In this document: positions 1-11,583 of the stretch, piece after piece
Numbering within the stretch: the first letter of the stretch is position 1
Layout of the letters: each line of letters starts with the position of its first letter
Assembly: GCA_030015575.1 (NCBI GenBank)
Contig: JASDDO010000004.1
Location: forward strand, 318,192,654 to 318,256,653
DNA: 64,000 bases
Source of the DNA: Agapanthus africanus
Lineage: Eukaryota > Streptophyta > Magnoliopsida > Asparagales > Amaryllidaceae
Direction: 5' to 3'
Program-made: the position numbers and the translations under genes
Notes under the pieces: model-generated
The model's database searches: none
The model's input: the letters and a program-made list of their open reading frames with translations, nothing else
Told to the model about the DNA's origin: nothing

Positions 1-118
1 AACCAGATAGCATACTATCATGTCGAGCAAGAAAGTCCTCCCTATATATGTCCAAGTATCCACTACAATATACATCGTATGTACAGTAATGGCCTCTAGG
101 GCATACATATAACTAACA
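1..118 (-). repeat. End of copia1 3' LTR
   Basis: The last bases, ...CATATAACTAACA, match the ends of the copia LTRs at 8273, 14519 and 22218. The polypurine tract follows directly: on the minus strand it reads CAAGTGGGAGAT before the TGTTAG start of the LTR. Confidence 0.9.
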
Positions 119-425
119 ATCTCCCACTTGCACTAGGGTCATCTGTTGTGGTATCACATACCCAACAATCAGCTGTGGTTGAAGTATCTCATACTCAACC
201 ATCCCATAAAAGTCTCTACTGGGAAATAGGCCTTTGTGAGTAGATCCGCGCTGTTTTCCTATGTGTCTACTCTCCTAACCTCGATCTCCCTAGAGATCAA
301 CCATCTCCATAATCAAGCGATACTGCCTAAGAATATGTTTGGATCTCAGATGGGACGGGGGGTTCCTTGGCAAAAGCCACAACTCCATTGTCACACAATG
401 GTAGGAACGAAGTTCATCTCATGAA

Positions 426-482
<57 letters not shown>

Positions 483-1300
483 AGACTGCCTCTTTGGTAG
501 CATCCTTGGTAACGATGTATCTTGCCTTTAATCGTCTAGTAAGTCACGGTATCTAGCTTGGAACTCTTCCAACATACCGTCCCTCCACTGAGGGTGAAGA
601 CAATGCCTGCGACTGACATTCAATCGTTCTTTATCACCATGGAACCATTCCAGCGATTCTCCCTAGGATCGATTGATACCATCTCACTACACCTAGTGAG
701 AATCCTAACATCCAATTAGATCTTTCTCATAGATCCAAAACCCAGGATTTAGGAGGTATCGCTTTGATCCTATATGGAGAATCCTTGTGATAAGCGGAGA
801 TTGACCGAGCGTAGCATAGGAAACTCCTTCCCTATCATGAGTATGTCATCCACGTACTCTACGAGGATCACCACCATACTCTCTACTACCTTTTTGTATA
901 TACAAGGTTCATCTACCATTATGATGAAGTCAAACTCTTTGACTACCACAGCAAAACAGATGTTCCAACTCCGCGATGCCTGATTTATTACATAAAACAT
1001 CTTGCACATGTTTCCGCTGCTTCCACTATCTACGAAGCTCTCTGGATGTGTACTTATAGATGCTCTCTTCCAAAACATCATTTAGAAAAGCTGTCATGAC
1101 ACCCAACCGCCAGAAATCGTAGTCATGGTATGTAGCAGTGGAAAGTAGGATCTGGATGGACTTAAGCATAGCTTTGAAAGTCTCAACCTTTCCATGTACA
1201 CCTAAGTAATCTTCTCAAGATATACTTGCTCCTGATGGGGATTTAACCCTTCAGATAAAGCAACCAAAGTCCATACTTTGTTGGTGTATAAGGATCGCTT
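119..1300 (-). pseudogene. copia1 reverse transcriptase / RNase H remnant
   Basis: Matches the copia2 RT and RNase H at 14534-15900. Around 770-1081 the translation still shows QASRSWN, DEPCIYKK and YVDDILMIG, so the RT catalytic YVDD survives. Near 1120-1300 the RT N-terminal half is recognisable only in pieces. The RNase H half is shortened: about 300 bp stand where copia2 has about 600. It is broken by an AT microsatellite at 427-480 and by many frameshifts. Non-functional. Confidence 0.8.
427..480. repeat. (AT)n microsatellite inside RNase H remnant
   Basis: About 26 TA units replace a short piece of RNase H coding sequence. The flanks GAACTT and TCCAGACTGCC match copia2 near 14822-14840, where no such repeat exists, so the expansion arose after insertion. 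Confidence 0.95.
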
Positions 1301-2290
1301 AGCATCTAGCCATTCTTACAGTGTCCCAATCCTGATGGCCTGCTCGAAACTAGTTGGGTCATCATCTCATGATGCGATCCTCGCTCCCACTGTCATAGAG
1401 AAAACCGAAGTATCTCTCAGGTGGATGATGAACCCTACTAGATCGGCGGAGAGGCTGAGGTTCGTTGGAAACAATTGAATCCTTTGATTCTACCAAATCA
1501 TCAGCTGCAGTTTGTATAGCTGGAACTCTTTCCAGTTCTACCTCATGACCACTAGTTTCTTTATAAGAAATTCCCTTTCTCAAAGGTGGCATGCTGAGAA
1601 ACAAAATACATTTTTTTCCTCGGTTAGGTAGAAGATATTCCCTTGCAAATGCTTGGGATATCCAATAAACTTTCACAGAACTGACTTTGCCTCGAGTTTG
1701 TCCGGATTTTGCTTTTAGGCATAGGCTGGACAACCCCAAATCTTAACATACTTAAGATATGGCCTCTTCCCATTCCATATCACATATGAAATGGTAGGCA
1801 ACCGATTTGATTGGAATCCTATTCAATAGGTATGCAGCTTCTTAAGTGCATAACTCCCAAAAGGAAATAGTAACTCAGTAGTACTCATCATAGAGCGCAC
1901 CATATCTAATAGGGTGTGTTTGCTCCGCCCCGATACACCGACGTGCTGTGGTCTATACGGAGGAGTAATGCTGAGAGAGAATCTTATTCTCCTTTAGAAT
2001 ACTCCAGGAATTCCATGCTCAAGTATTCTCCTCCTTGATCTCATCAAAGGACATAATACTTATACCCGCTTTTGTTCTCTACTTCTAACTCATATTCATT
2101 GAATTTCTCAAAAGGTTCAGACTTGTGTTTCAACAGGAACACATGTGCGAATCTTGAGAGACCATCAGCGAATATAATAAAGTACAAAGAACCAGTCCTG
2201 TGTAAACAGGGGACTTACATACATCATCATGTATCAATCCCAAGAGTTCACTAACTCTTTCCCTGTTTCCAATAAACAGAGATGTGGTCA
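1300..2290 (-). pseudogene. copia1 integrase remnant
   Basis: Matches the copia2 integrase at 16000-16990. Recognisable pieces include the linker with RRSSR.HHPPERYFGFL (about 1400-1470) and the C-terminal integrase part near 1680-1740. Many indels and stops break the frame. The DDE core cannot be read continuously. Non-functional. Confidence 0.75.
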
Positions 2291-3060
2291 TCTTATCTTT
2301 ATGACATGACCGGCAAGTTTCACAAGATGTAAATTCAAACTAATTTAAATATGCATCTAAATATAACTTCAGCTAGTCAGGTCACATTGATATGACCTAG
2401 TCTACAATACCTCAAGAAGGATTCATTCATTTCTAAACTCTTCCTCTTGTGTGTGTTCTGTACGTTAAGAACTGTTGTTTGATTTAGAACGTATATTCTT
2501 TTAGATAACGTGGCTGAACCGATCAACTCTTAATATAGTAAATGTTTAAAACATTATCCAACAATACAAAATTATATCCTTCTTTACTAATAAAGAGACT
2601 GATATGATGTTGTATATCAGGTTCGGTATCTAATAACATTCGTTCAGAACCAATGCATTTGGTAATACAGGGTGATAACTGCCAACAGACTTGGCTGCAA
2701 CACTTGCACCGTTTCCATCTCATGAAACTTATCACCCGTTCTCGGTTCTCTACCTATTTGTAGCCCATGTAATAGATTACATTTGCGGGATCCTGATCCG
2801 GTATCTCATACCCAGGACATAAAGGATACTGAGAAACAGTTCTCTGTAATGAACACACCCGAAGAAGATGAATCAGCATGCATTTTCTTCGTTTGGGCGG
2901 CACGGGAATTCTGGTAATCCCCTATTTCCTGCTCTGTCTTATAACAATTATAAGTTGGAGCGGGACCAATGTTCCCCAGCTCAGTATAACAAGCGGGTTC
3001 GGTCAATACATCCGTATTATTATCTTGATTAAGGCGTGACGTGGTCTCTACCTAGAGAGA
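2290..3060 (-). pseudogene. copia1 protease / GAG_pre-integrase remnant
   Basis: The segment 2806-3006 translates to the same N-terminal stretch as copia2 and copia3: TEPACYTELGN, then CYKTEQEIGDY, then FSVSFMSWV. The DTG protease motif that should follow is interrupted. CYKTEQEIGDY sits where copia Gag proteins carry a CCHC zinc knuckle, but the other knuckle Cys and His residues are missing, as in the other two copies. The GAG_pre-integrase part (about 2290-2530) is frameshifted. Confidence 0.7.
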
Positions 3061-3484
3061 GAGAGAAGAAAACACTCAGCGTATACTCTTGCAAGATTAG
3101 ATTGGTTATTAATATATCTAATCAGGATGTCTCCCACTGTTTTAGTCAAATCTTCTTTTAAACCGTAAAAGGAAAGACCAGCCGGGATTAATTACACGCT
3201 ACAAGTTCGCCAATCTTTCAACCAAGCTAGTGTCGATACTTTGAGGGAGGTTCCCCGTGCTTTCGCACGGACCTAATTAAAGTAAACCTCGTTTTCCCAG
3301 GGGCGTAACCCCATTAACACCTTTCTAGACACCTACTTGATCGGCTAATTGTAATGTGTAAAACTCTCCCAGGAGTAACTCTTACTCGCAGCGGGTATCG
3401 GGATCCAACTATCTCATAGAAGGTATGCAATCTCATTGCAAATTTAAACACTTGAAATTCCCAATAATATTTTACCCCTAACCT

Positions 3485-3693
3485 CCTATGACCTTGACAA
3501 AGGCCAAGAAACCATAGGATGCTAGTCAAGTTCAACCCGTCATTTCCTGATTGAATTAAACCCACCCGTACGACCCTTAACAAAGGCCAACAAGGTCGCA
3601 CGACTACCCTAACTCAATCGCATCATATGCTTATACAGATAAGTAGTAATCAGCTACCGCACACTACGCCTTGACAAAGGCCAACAAACGCAG
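3485..3693 (-). other. Three hairpins with a common loop (copia1)
   Basis: Three stem-loops with loops at 3492-3511, about 3575-3594 and 3669-3688. The sense loop is close to TTTGTTGGCCTTTGTCAAGG in all three. Stems differ: CCTATG/CATAGG, CGTACGACC/GGTCGCACG and CTACG/CGCAG. Each non-Watson-Crick pair in the second and third stems becomes G-U on the sense (minus) strand. The same three stem positions exist in copia2 and copia3 with a different common loop. Confidence 0.8.
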
Positions 3694-5852
3694 CACGGAT
3701 ACTAACTATCACTTATCTGAAATGACGGAGGGCTATGACAGGTTTTTAAGAAAACCCTTTGCGTAATGAACTTGATATCGTTGTAGAATCGAGTGATTTT
3801 AAATGGAGTGTTTTTGAGGCTTTTCTAGTTTTGCTAAAGAGGTCACTCCCGGTGAAGGGATCGTCGGCTCTTTCCTTATCGAATAAGGTGCAGGATATTT
3901 CACAAATACCACTATGCAAAGCAAGAACTATAGAAGCAATCAAAAGACAAACCGAGTGTGTAGCATCTGCTAGTTTCGCTAAAGAGGTCACTCCCGGTGA
4001 AGGGATCTCGGCTCTTTCCTTATCGAATAAGGTGCTGGATATTCTACAAGGAATACCGCTATGCAAAGCAAGAACTAGAGCTACCAGTTTTTAAACAAGT
4101 TTCTACAACATCTTTAGGTTTCTTTTAGTTTCATTAATCTCATTAATGAAGTCTCATTTTAATTATGCTTCACAAGCATCAGATATGAAACGAAATCAAC
4201 AATATATAATATATATCTCATATATATAATATAAACATTCGTCTCAGGCAGTAATATGATCTCATCACAGAACATTGCAGCAGAAGAACATATATGAAAT
4301 ATTGGATATACTAGGAGGTCCGTGTTTTAATACGAGCCTGTATAAAACACGGATTCCATGGTCGTGATGAATAACCAAACCCATATCTCTAGACCCCTAC
4401 GAGAGCGGTAAGTAAGCCTGCCAATTCTAGAGTTAGGAGACCCGGTCTCGACTCCTCGAGATGGTCTCCCACTGGACCCTAGAACCCGATTACTTGTGCT
4501 CCCCGCCTTGGGTCTATCGTAATGCGGAAAAGTAAATAATATACAATGGTGACATCATCCTCAGCCCGGAAGTGCCCTAATAAAAGAATATTACATACAA
4601 TGAATTTTACATGAATGAAAATAAAAAAAACTCTCATCTCACATAAAACCCCCGGCTATTCAAAAACACGACGATCCAATATAACATATCACAGCAACAC
4701 ATAATATCACATATCATCAACGTAAGTAAATATGCGTATCCCAATTGTCGTTGATGTATAGCAACGAAACCGGCGATACACCACATATTACACTTATGGT
4801 CGCAGAAAAGAAAGTGTAAAACTACAACAGTTGGAATCCGCAACCTCCTTAGATATCGCATGCCTAACCAAATGAATTCCTTAGACATCGCATGCCTAAC
4901 AATTATAAACCCCGCATTTTATTCTCGATCTCGAAAAGACTTTTCAATATCTAGTCGGGCAATTCAACAAGATTCCCAACAACCTGATCGAATGCTCGTC
5001 GAAAACTTTAGTAGACGGCCGCATCCCCGATGCCGTCGACGAAGTGCACTAATAAGGCGGAACACCGCTGCCGCGAGCACCCGAACGGATGCTTTTGGCG
5101 ATGGGGTTCTCCTACAGTCACTTGGTCGAGGCTATGGGGCGTGGCTGTCTATTAAGTTTACCCGGCGAGTATCCGCGTACGCTACGTGATTGCGACGGAC
5201 TTTTGATCGCATCAAAATCCCGTGGCAACCGATCATCTGAGACTGAACTGCTAGATTTATAATATTCAAATTAGTTATCTCATAACTACATGTGGATTCG
5301 AAATATTGTATCACGTTCCAGATAAATAGACAATGTTAAACTTTCCGATCGAATAAACAAACACCCAAAATTTCCCAATTGGCTCAACACTTGAACGGAG
5401 TTTAAAAGCATCCATCACATGCCACAGTACCAATGGTCTAGCCGTAGAAGGGTCAAACCAACGCCTCACATGTGGCAACGCCGTACTGCCCCAAACCCTA
5501 AGGTTTAGAGGCGGTTCAGACGGTCACATAATCGAGTTAAGGTTTGTGTTCTTCTAGAGGGTCCACCGCGTTACTTGCATGACTTTGAACGTTCTTTAAC
5601 TAAGGAAAAATCCAACACTTGGAAATTTTCCGACAGGGGAAAAAGTGAGTTATTGATATCTATTCGAATTTTTTAACACGTTCGAAAATTACCCGGAAAA
5701 ACTTAAACGAAGTTAAACTTTCCGATCGAATCAACGAAGACAAAAGATCTCCAGAAAACTCAACACTTGAGTAGAATTAAAAATTCCCAGAAGCATGCAA
5801 AATTAACCAAGAATAAACCCCGAAAGAATTAGCACCTGAAACCCTAAGTCGG

Positions 5853-5897
5853 CCGCGAAACCGCGGCCAAACACATGGTTTGGCCGTGGTTCCGCGG
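5853..5897 (-). other. GC-rich leader hairpin (copia1)
   Basis: A 45-nt inverted repeat: left arm CCGCGAAACCGCGGCCAAAC, five-base loop, right arm GTTTGGCCGTGGTTCCGCGG, with 18 of 20 positions Watson-Crick. The same hairpin lies at the same distance from the PBS in copia2 (20204-20248) and, diverged, in copia3 (60556-60590). Confidence 0.8.
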
Positions 5898-6083
5898 TCT
5901 CTTGAAGGGATCATTGCTCCGTACTTCACAGTGATTCTTAGAATTCCCTGCTTATATTTCTAAGTATTTTTAATACGAAAAAATCAACATTTTTAAAAAT
6001 TTCCAGAGAAGGGGTTCGTGTCGGGGCTTCGAGGTTCGATCGGACTTTAAACTTCGTCTAGATTTCGCCTAAAGCTCTAGCTT

Positions 6084-6097
6084 GGCTCTGATACCAC
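6084..6097 (-). other. Primer-binding site, copia1
   Basis: The minus strand reads TGGTATCAGAGCC, the standard plant copia site complementary to the 3' part of initiator Met-tRNA. It lies one base inside the LTR boundary at 6098. Confidence 0.95.
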
Positions 6098-8273
6098 TGT
6101 AGGGTTACTAGGCACTCTCACAAGTTTCTATAAGGCATCAACCATGCCCGATTTAAATTTTAGACATGCCGAAAAACCCTAACCAAGATCATAGACTAGA
6201 AATTAGGTGAAACAAATAGCAAGTAAACAACTTTACTTCTAAGAGTTAGGGATTATAGCCTTTGTAGTCCGTTCCTTCACTTCTAAAGCTCCGTATTAAG
6301 ATCCCTTCGTTTCGATCATTGATTATCCGGACTCTAGAGAGGTTCCACAAAAGAAAGATACATGTTTGCTTCCGATCTTCGATAACAAAGATGATCTACC
6401 TTGAAGAAACTCAAACCCAAGCTCTTGCTTTACTAATCAAGTATTAGCAAAGCAAACACCCTAATCTAAGTGGCAAGAATAGATGAGGATGATGAAGTAG
6501 GGATTTAGCTCTTATTTGTTTTCAATTTCTCACTCATTTTCATCACTTTGCAAAAACCTAGAAAGCTTTTTCAAGAGGAAGAAGAAGAAGAATCTATTTT
6601 GTGATGAATAATGAAAAGTGTGTGAGATTAGAAAAGCAACCATGGCTTAAGAATAATAACTTAACCCTTGTAGAGATTCAACCATGGTAAAGGGTTTGGG
6701 TTTGGTTAAGAAATATCAACCAAAATATCTTTATAAAATATCTTTGCATAAAACAAAAGCAAAGCTTCAAGAAAGCTTAACCCTAATCCAAACCCTAACC
6801 ATATTTAAACTCCACAAATCATGTTGCATTTATAACCACAACATGTTACAATATTATATATCACATATACAATATTTATTGTAACAAAATAAAATAATAC
6901 AATTAACATATATCACATATATATCAATGTATTATCCGAGTGAGAAAAAGAATCTTTAAGTGAGCTTATATTAGTTAATGTAATTTAATATATCAAATAT
7001 ATAATTATACATTAAATTATCGAATCAACACTTGATCCGATAATCCGGCTATTTCACAAATAACCGACTAATATAATATGTATCAGTTCATCGAATCAAC
7101 ACTTGATTCGATAACCCGGCTATATCACATATACCCGGCCGATATCACATATCGCGAGAATCTAATACGGTATCACATACTCGTATTGTTCTCGGTCCCG
7201 CACATATCACATATGTGCTCCTACTCCGTTTTGCCTGAGCCAAGAAAGCTCTATGTAGGACTCTAAAGAATCGTCAATACGCCGGCAGTAGGTGATAATC
7301 ATATCAAACACCCACAAGCTGCAAGCGGTCAGCTAAACGTAACAGCCACCCAGGTATTGAGCGATCAGAAGATCAACAAGCAAGCCTGTACATTCTCCTG
7401 TGAATCCAATCAGTAACACTCCCGTACAGTCCGGTCTCTTCGTCTGATATGTCGCATATCTCGCCTAGGGGTGGTAAACGTCAGACCCCAGTAGCTTGAT
7501 AAGTCGTGTCTATATGAGGTCTATAACAGTTCGAGAAACTACTGATAACACTTACCAATAAATCTCAACAACCCTGGCCAGAGATTTCCAGTTATAGCCA
7601 ATCGAACACAGCGCAACATCAACTCCCTATACCGGGAGAGACGAAACCCCTCCTATCGCTCATTGCCTCCATATGATTCGGGACTGTACCCAAAAGCCAC
7701 ATTTTTGCATGCCCTCTTGGACGTGGTATGATGGAAATCAAAGCACAGTGGGAATCACACAAGACTCGTCTGCAGACTAACATGTACCAGTGTCACCAGA
7801 GAACTGCCATCTGACGTGAGGTATAATACCATCTAGGAGTTCTCAGCGAGTCCGTCCAGTGTACCCAGTCTATACTGAGCACCCGTATACCTTCTTTGAT
7901 GTCAAACACCAATGGATATGGAATCATCCATCGCCTATCATATGGATCAAGAAGCGCATACGCTAGTCTACGCTGGAGTATCGATGCCCTGTCTCGGTAC
8001 TTCCACGACTAGGAACATTTGAAGAATGTACTTGGCGACTACACTGTCCCCACTAGTATGATCCGCATCATAGTCCTGGTAGTCAAGTACTCATCCTAAG
8101 GGCTTTATCAACATGTAACATAAAGACAATCAGAGTACATGTTAAGATAAAGTGTAACTAGATAGCATACTATCATGTCGAGCAAGAAAGTCCTCCCTAT
8201 ATTTGTCCAACCATCCACTACAATATACATCGTATGTACAGTAATGGCCTCTGAGTCATACATATAACTAACA
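6098..8273 (-). repeat. copia1 5' LTR (right copy)
   Basis: Begins TGTAGGGTTACTAGG and ends ATAACTAACA, 2176 bp. It is homologous along its length to the copia2 LTRs. Between 6851 and 7218 it has a run of hairpins with a CAC centre (GTG on the sense strand): 6851-6875, 7016-7044, 7046-7066, 7090-7112, 7140-7154 and 7200-7218. Confidence 0.95.
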
Positions 8274-8535
8274 CCATCGTCATCGACTTCCTCGCATATC
8301 GTCGCCACCACACTCTCGTCGTCAACTTCCCCGTCGCCGAGTTCCTCCTCCGTCGCTGGAGTCACTCGAGATCGTAATAGAGTCCCTTGTCACCGCCAAT
8401 CGACCTCATCGCCGCCAATCGTCCTCATTGCCGCGAGCACCTCTTCGAGCTCCATCTTCCCATCCTCCTCCACCTCGTCGATCTCTTGCTCTCCACCTCC
8501 TCGAGCTCTTTGCCGCCGGCCGGTGACTATTGAGG
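8274..8535 (+). other. CACTA A 5' exon / leader (partial)
   Basis: GC- and CT-rich sequence directly right of copia1, with repeated TCGTC/CCGCC runs and ending near a splice-donor-like GAGGTGAGTT at about 8530. The same type of block precedes the G-rich intron in elements B (29440-29680), E (43795-44005) and D (52021-52255). Probably the transcribed 5' untranslated exon; its start is outside the window because copia1 separates it. Confidence 0.6.
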
Positions 8536-8539
8536 TGAG

Positions 8540-9190
8540 TTAATTTTGAGTTTAATTTATAATTATGGTGTTTTTGGTGTTGTTGTTGTTGATTTTAGGG
8601 TTAGGGTTATAGGGACGGGTTAATTGGGGGTTAATTTAGGTTAGGGTTAGGGTTTGGGTGATGATTAGGCTTAGGGTTAGGGTTAGGGTTTGGTTGATGA
8701 TTAGGATTAGGGTTAGGGTTAGGGTTAGTTTGGGTTAATTAGGTAAAATAGGGTTGGTGATGATTAGGGTTAGAGTTAGGGTTAATTAGATTAATTAGGG
8801 TTAATTTTAGTTTGGGCTAGGGTTAATTTAGGTTAGGGTTTGGGTGATGATTAGGGTTAGGGTTAATTTTGGTTGATTAGGTTAATAGGGTTAATTTGAG
8901 TTTGGGTGATGATTAGGGTTAGGGTAAAGGTTAATTTGGGTTAATTAGGTAAAATAGAGTTAATTTGTATTAGGTTGTTGATTAAGCATAATTTGGTTTA
9001 ATTAGCTTAATTTTGGGTTAATTATGCATAATTTGAGTTAGGGTGATGATTAGGGTTAATTTGGGTTAATTTGGTTTAATTAGCTTAATTTTGGGTTAAT
9101 TAGGAATAATTTGAGTTAGGATGATGATTAGGGTTAATTTGGGTTAATTAGGTTAATTTGGGTTAATTAGGGTTAGGGTTTAGGGTGCAC
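8540..9190 (+). repeat. GGGTTAGGG-rich intron tract of CACTA A
   Basis: About 650 bp of degenerate GGTTAGGGTTAGGG, GGGTTAATTAGG and TTTGGGTGATGATT units, strongly G-rich on the sense strand. It lies right after the 5' exon, as in B, E and D. It is not a telomere: units are irregular and the tract is embedded in a transposon. Confidence 0.85.
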
Positions 9191-9334
9191 TAGTTTCTTC
9201 AGTAGGATACTCGATGATAACGTAAACGTACAATTTTACCGTAAACGTAAAAAAGCTTTACCCTAAACTAAAATCTAATAACCCTTAAAATCGAAACGTA
9301 AACATAAAACCTATTCAAGTTAAATGTTCAAGTT

Positions 9335-9860
9335 AAAACCAATATATGATACTCGATGATAATATGAAACTTTCATATTCTCATCGATACTCATATGTGA
9401 AAATCAAAGCGCGACTTAGTCCCCGTCTATCGGTTAACATACGTTCGATGTTCATCGTGACATAGAACTATACGAAGGTTGTTAAATATCGGATGGTATA
9501 GTTCGGTGCTAAAAAACGTCATGTGGTCTATATGACGAGAAGATTCGATCATATGATAACCGATAGATTTGTCCAGTGTGGAAAAGTTAGGAATGTATAA
9601 AGCAAACACCTACATTCACATGTGTTTTCATTTGTTTCGAGTTATTTCGTCGGTATTATCCGCTGGTTCTCCGTGTAAAAAGATAGATTAGATGTTCATT
9701 TCAACGTTGTTTCACAGCATTGAAATGATTATATATTCTATTACAGTGTACTCGGAGAACAGCGAGGAGGTGCTGCCGAAATTTACTCGAAACGGATGAA
9801 AGCACAAGCGAATGGGTGTCTACTCTATACATTCTTAATAGGATAGAAGCCTTACCCCCG
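9335..9860 (+). other. Structured 5' region upstream of TNP2 (CACTA A)
   Basis: Two consecutive long stem-loops. The first is closed by CTATCGGTTA (9427-9436) and TAACCGATAG (9557-9566). The second is closed by GAATGTATA (9591-9599) and TATACATTC (9826-9834), with ACACC (9606-9610) facing GGTGT (9815-9819). Homologous regions in B (30958-31480) and D (52955-53485) keep the pairs but change bases. No protein is encoded. The region probably lies in the 5' intron or leader. Confidence 0.7.
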
Positions 9861-10145
9861 ACAGCCAAAACACACACATACAACACGAATACACAACAAA
9901 CGCACACACAAAGCACATACACACTAACAACCCTACACCTAAGCGAAATCATAAATTGAAACACACAAACATAGAATACAACCCATACTTAGGTATTTTC
10001 AAATCTAACTTTGTTAATCGATAATTTATTATTTTCAACGACAAACTTGCCTCTACGGATTTTCTTCTTTGTCAGTAACCAACCCTTTCTTAGATTTCTT
10101 AATATAGTCACCATAACCTACAATTTATATATTATACAGTCTAAC

Positions 10146-10501
10146 ATGGCCCATGAGTACATCAGAGTTAAGGACTGGATGTATGTGGATTGGCAACAAC
10201 GTATGCAATCTAAGTTCGTCGCAGGAGTTGCTGTTTTCATTGAATTTTCACGCGCACATAATAAGATCGTGTTAGAGAAGATTCTCTGTCCGTGCGATAG
10301 ATGTAGGAATAAGTTCTGGCAGAAGGTAGAAATCGTAGAGCTGCACATCGTTAAACATGGTTTTACTAGACTTTATACAACTTGGCTATATCACGAGGAA
10401 GGACAAGAAGAAGACGATAATGCGGCAGAAGAAGAAGATGATAAGTTCTTTCCAGGAGAAGAAATGGAGAATATGGTAGAGTCTGCCCTCGGTGATAGTA
10501 T
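10146..10501 (+). pseudogene. TNP2 transposase N-terminus (Transpos_assoc domain), CACTA A
   Basis: ATG at 10146 opens a frame with the transposase-associated domain of CACTA proteins: WQQRMQSKFVAGV near residues 14-26, then LCPCDRCRNK with its conserved cysteines (about 52-60), then HIVKHGFTRLYTTWLYHEE (about 70-90) and an acidic tail. The domain is known from TNP2 proteins, which bind subterminal repeats and cut the CACTA ends. The frame is interrupted at codon 118 by a solo LTR. The 5-bp TSD AGTAT (10497-10501 and 22594-22598) shows that the gene was continuous into 22599 before insertion. Confidence 0.85.
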
Positions 10502-11583
10502 TGTTAGTTATATGTATGCCCTAGAGGCCATTACTGTACATGGGATATATATTGTAGTGGATGCTTAGACATATATAGGGAGGACTTTCTTGCTCGATAT
10601 GATAGTATGCTATCTGGTTGCTCTTTGTCTTAACATGTTGACTTGTATACGTCATGCTGTCTTGCTCTCACATGTTGACAAAGCCCTTAGGATGTGTACT
10701 TAACTATCAGGACTATGATGGAGATCATACTAGTGGGGCCAAGGGTAGTCCACAAGTACACCCTATAATTGTTCCTAGTCGTGGGAGTATCGAGACAGGG
10801 CATCGATACTCCAGAGTAGACTAGTGTATACGCTTCTCGACCCATATGATGGGCGATGGATGATCCTATATCCATTGGTGTTAGACATCAGAGAAGGTAC
10901 ACGGGTGCTCAGCGGAGACTGGATACACTGGACGGACTCGCCGAGAACTTCTAGATGGTATTATACCTATCGTCGGATAGCAGTTCTTTGGTGACACTGG
11001 TACAGGTTAATCTGTAGGCCCGAGATCGTCATAGAGTCTTGTGTGATTCCCACTGTGCTTTGATTCCACCATACCACGGTCAAGAGATCATGCAAAAAGG
11101 TGGTTTTTGGGTACAGTCTCGAGTCACATGAAGGCAATGAGCGATAGGAGGGGTTTCATCTCTCCCGGTATTGGGAGTTGATGTTGCGCTATGCTCGATT
11201 GGCCATAACAGGAAATCCCTGGCCAGGATTGCTGAGATCTACTGGTAAGTATTATCAGTAGTTTCTCGAACCGTTATGGACCTTGCATCGGCATGACTTA
11301 TCAGGCTATTGGGGTCTGACGTTATACTATCCCCAGGCTGTGTTATGCGACATATCAGACGAAGAGTCCGGACTGTACAGTAGTGTTACTGATTGGATTC
11401 GCAGGAGTACGAGCAGGCTTGCTTGTTGATCTTCTGATCGCTCAATACCCAGGTGGCCATTACGTTTAACAGACCGCTTGTGGCTTGTGGGTGTTTGATA
11501 TGATCATCACCTACTGCCGGCGTATTGACGAGTCTTTAGAGTCCTACACAGAGGTTTCCTGGCTCAAGCGAAACGGAGTAGGA

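Larger units (their letters stand above)
3061..6083 (-). other. copia1 gag-less structured leader
   Basis: About 3 kb between PBS and protease with no long ORF, shared in colinear form with copia2 (17829-20436) and copia3 (60001-62530). On the sense strand it holds many short perfect hairpins: GAG-loop hairpins at 4131-4149, 4255-4269, 3426-3440, 3409-3419 and 3373-3387; a GTG-loop hairpin at 4165-4179; a GAAA-tetraloop hairpin at 3255-3270; and a 145-bp tandem duplication at about 3833-4085. Gag normally occupies this place. Function unknown; conserved structure suggests an RNA role such as packaging or translation control. Confidence 0.75.
1..8273 (-). mobile_element. copia1: degenerate Ty1/copia retrotransposon, gag-less
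   Basis: Minus-strand copia element whose 3' LTR is cut by the window start. Order in the sense direction: LTR (8273 to 6098), primer-binding site, long non-coding leader, protease, GAG_pre-integrase, integrase, RT, RNase H, polypurine tract, LTR end at 118. It is colinear with copia2 at 12302-22218 but far more decayed. It sits in the 5' exon of CACTA A; the five bases after it are CCATC, the expected TSD, with the partner outside the window. No gag ORF is visible between the PBS and the protease. Confidence 0.9.

Noticed and set aside
3746-4094. ORFs on both strands with repeated CRISSTLFDKERAEIPSP-like peptide in three leaders
   Set aside because: Produced by the 145-bp tandem duplication; open on both strands, interrupted differently in each copy, no conserved start. 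More likely non-coding structured sequence.
8580-9180. Interstitial telomere
   Set aside because: Units are irregular (GGTTAGGG, GGTTAATT, TTTGGGTGATG) and the tract sits at a fixed place inside CACTA elements.
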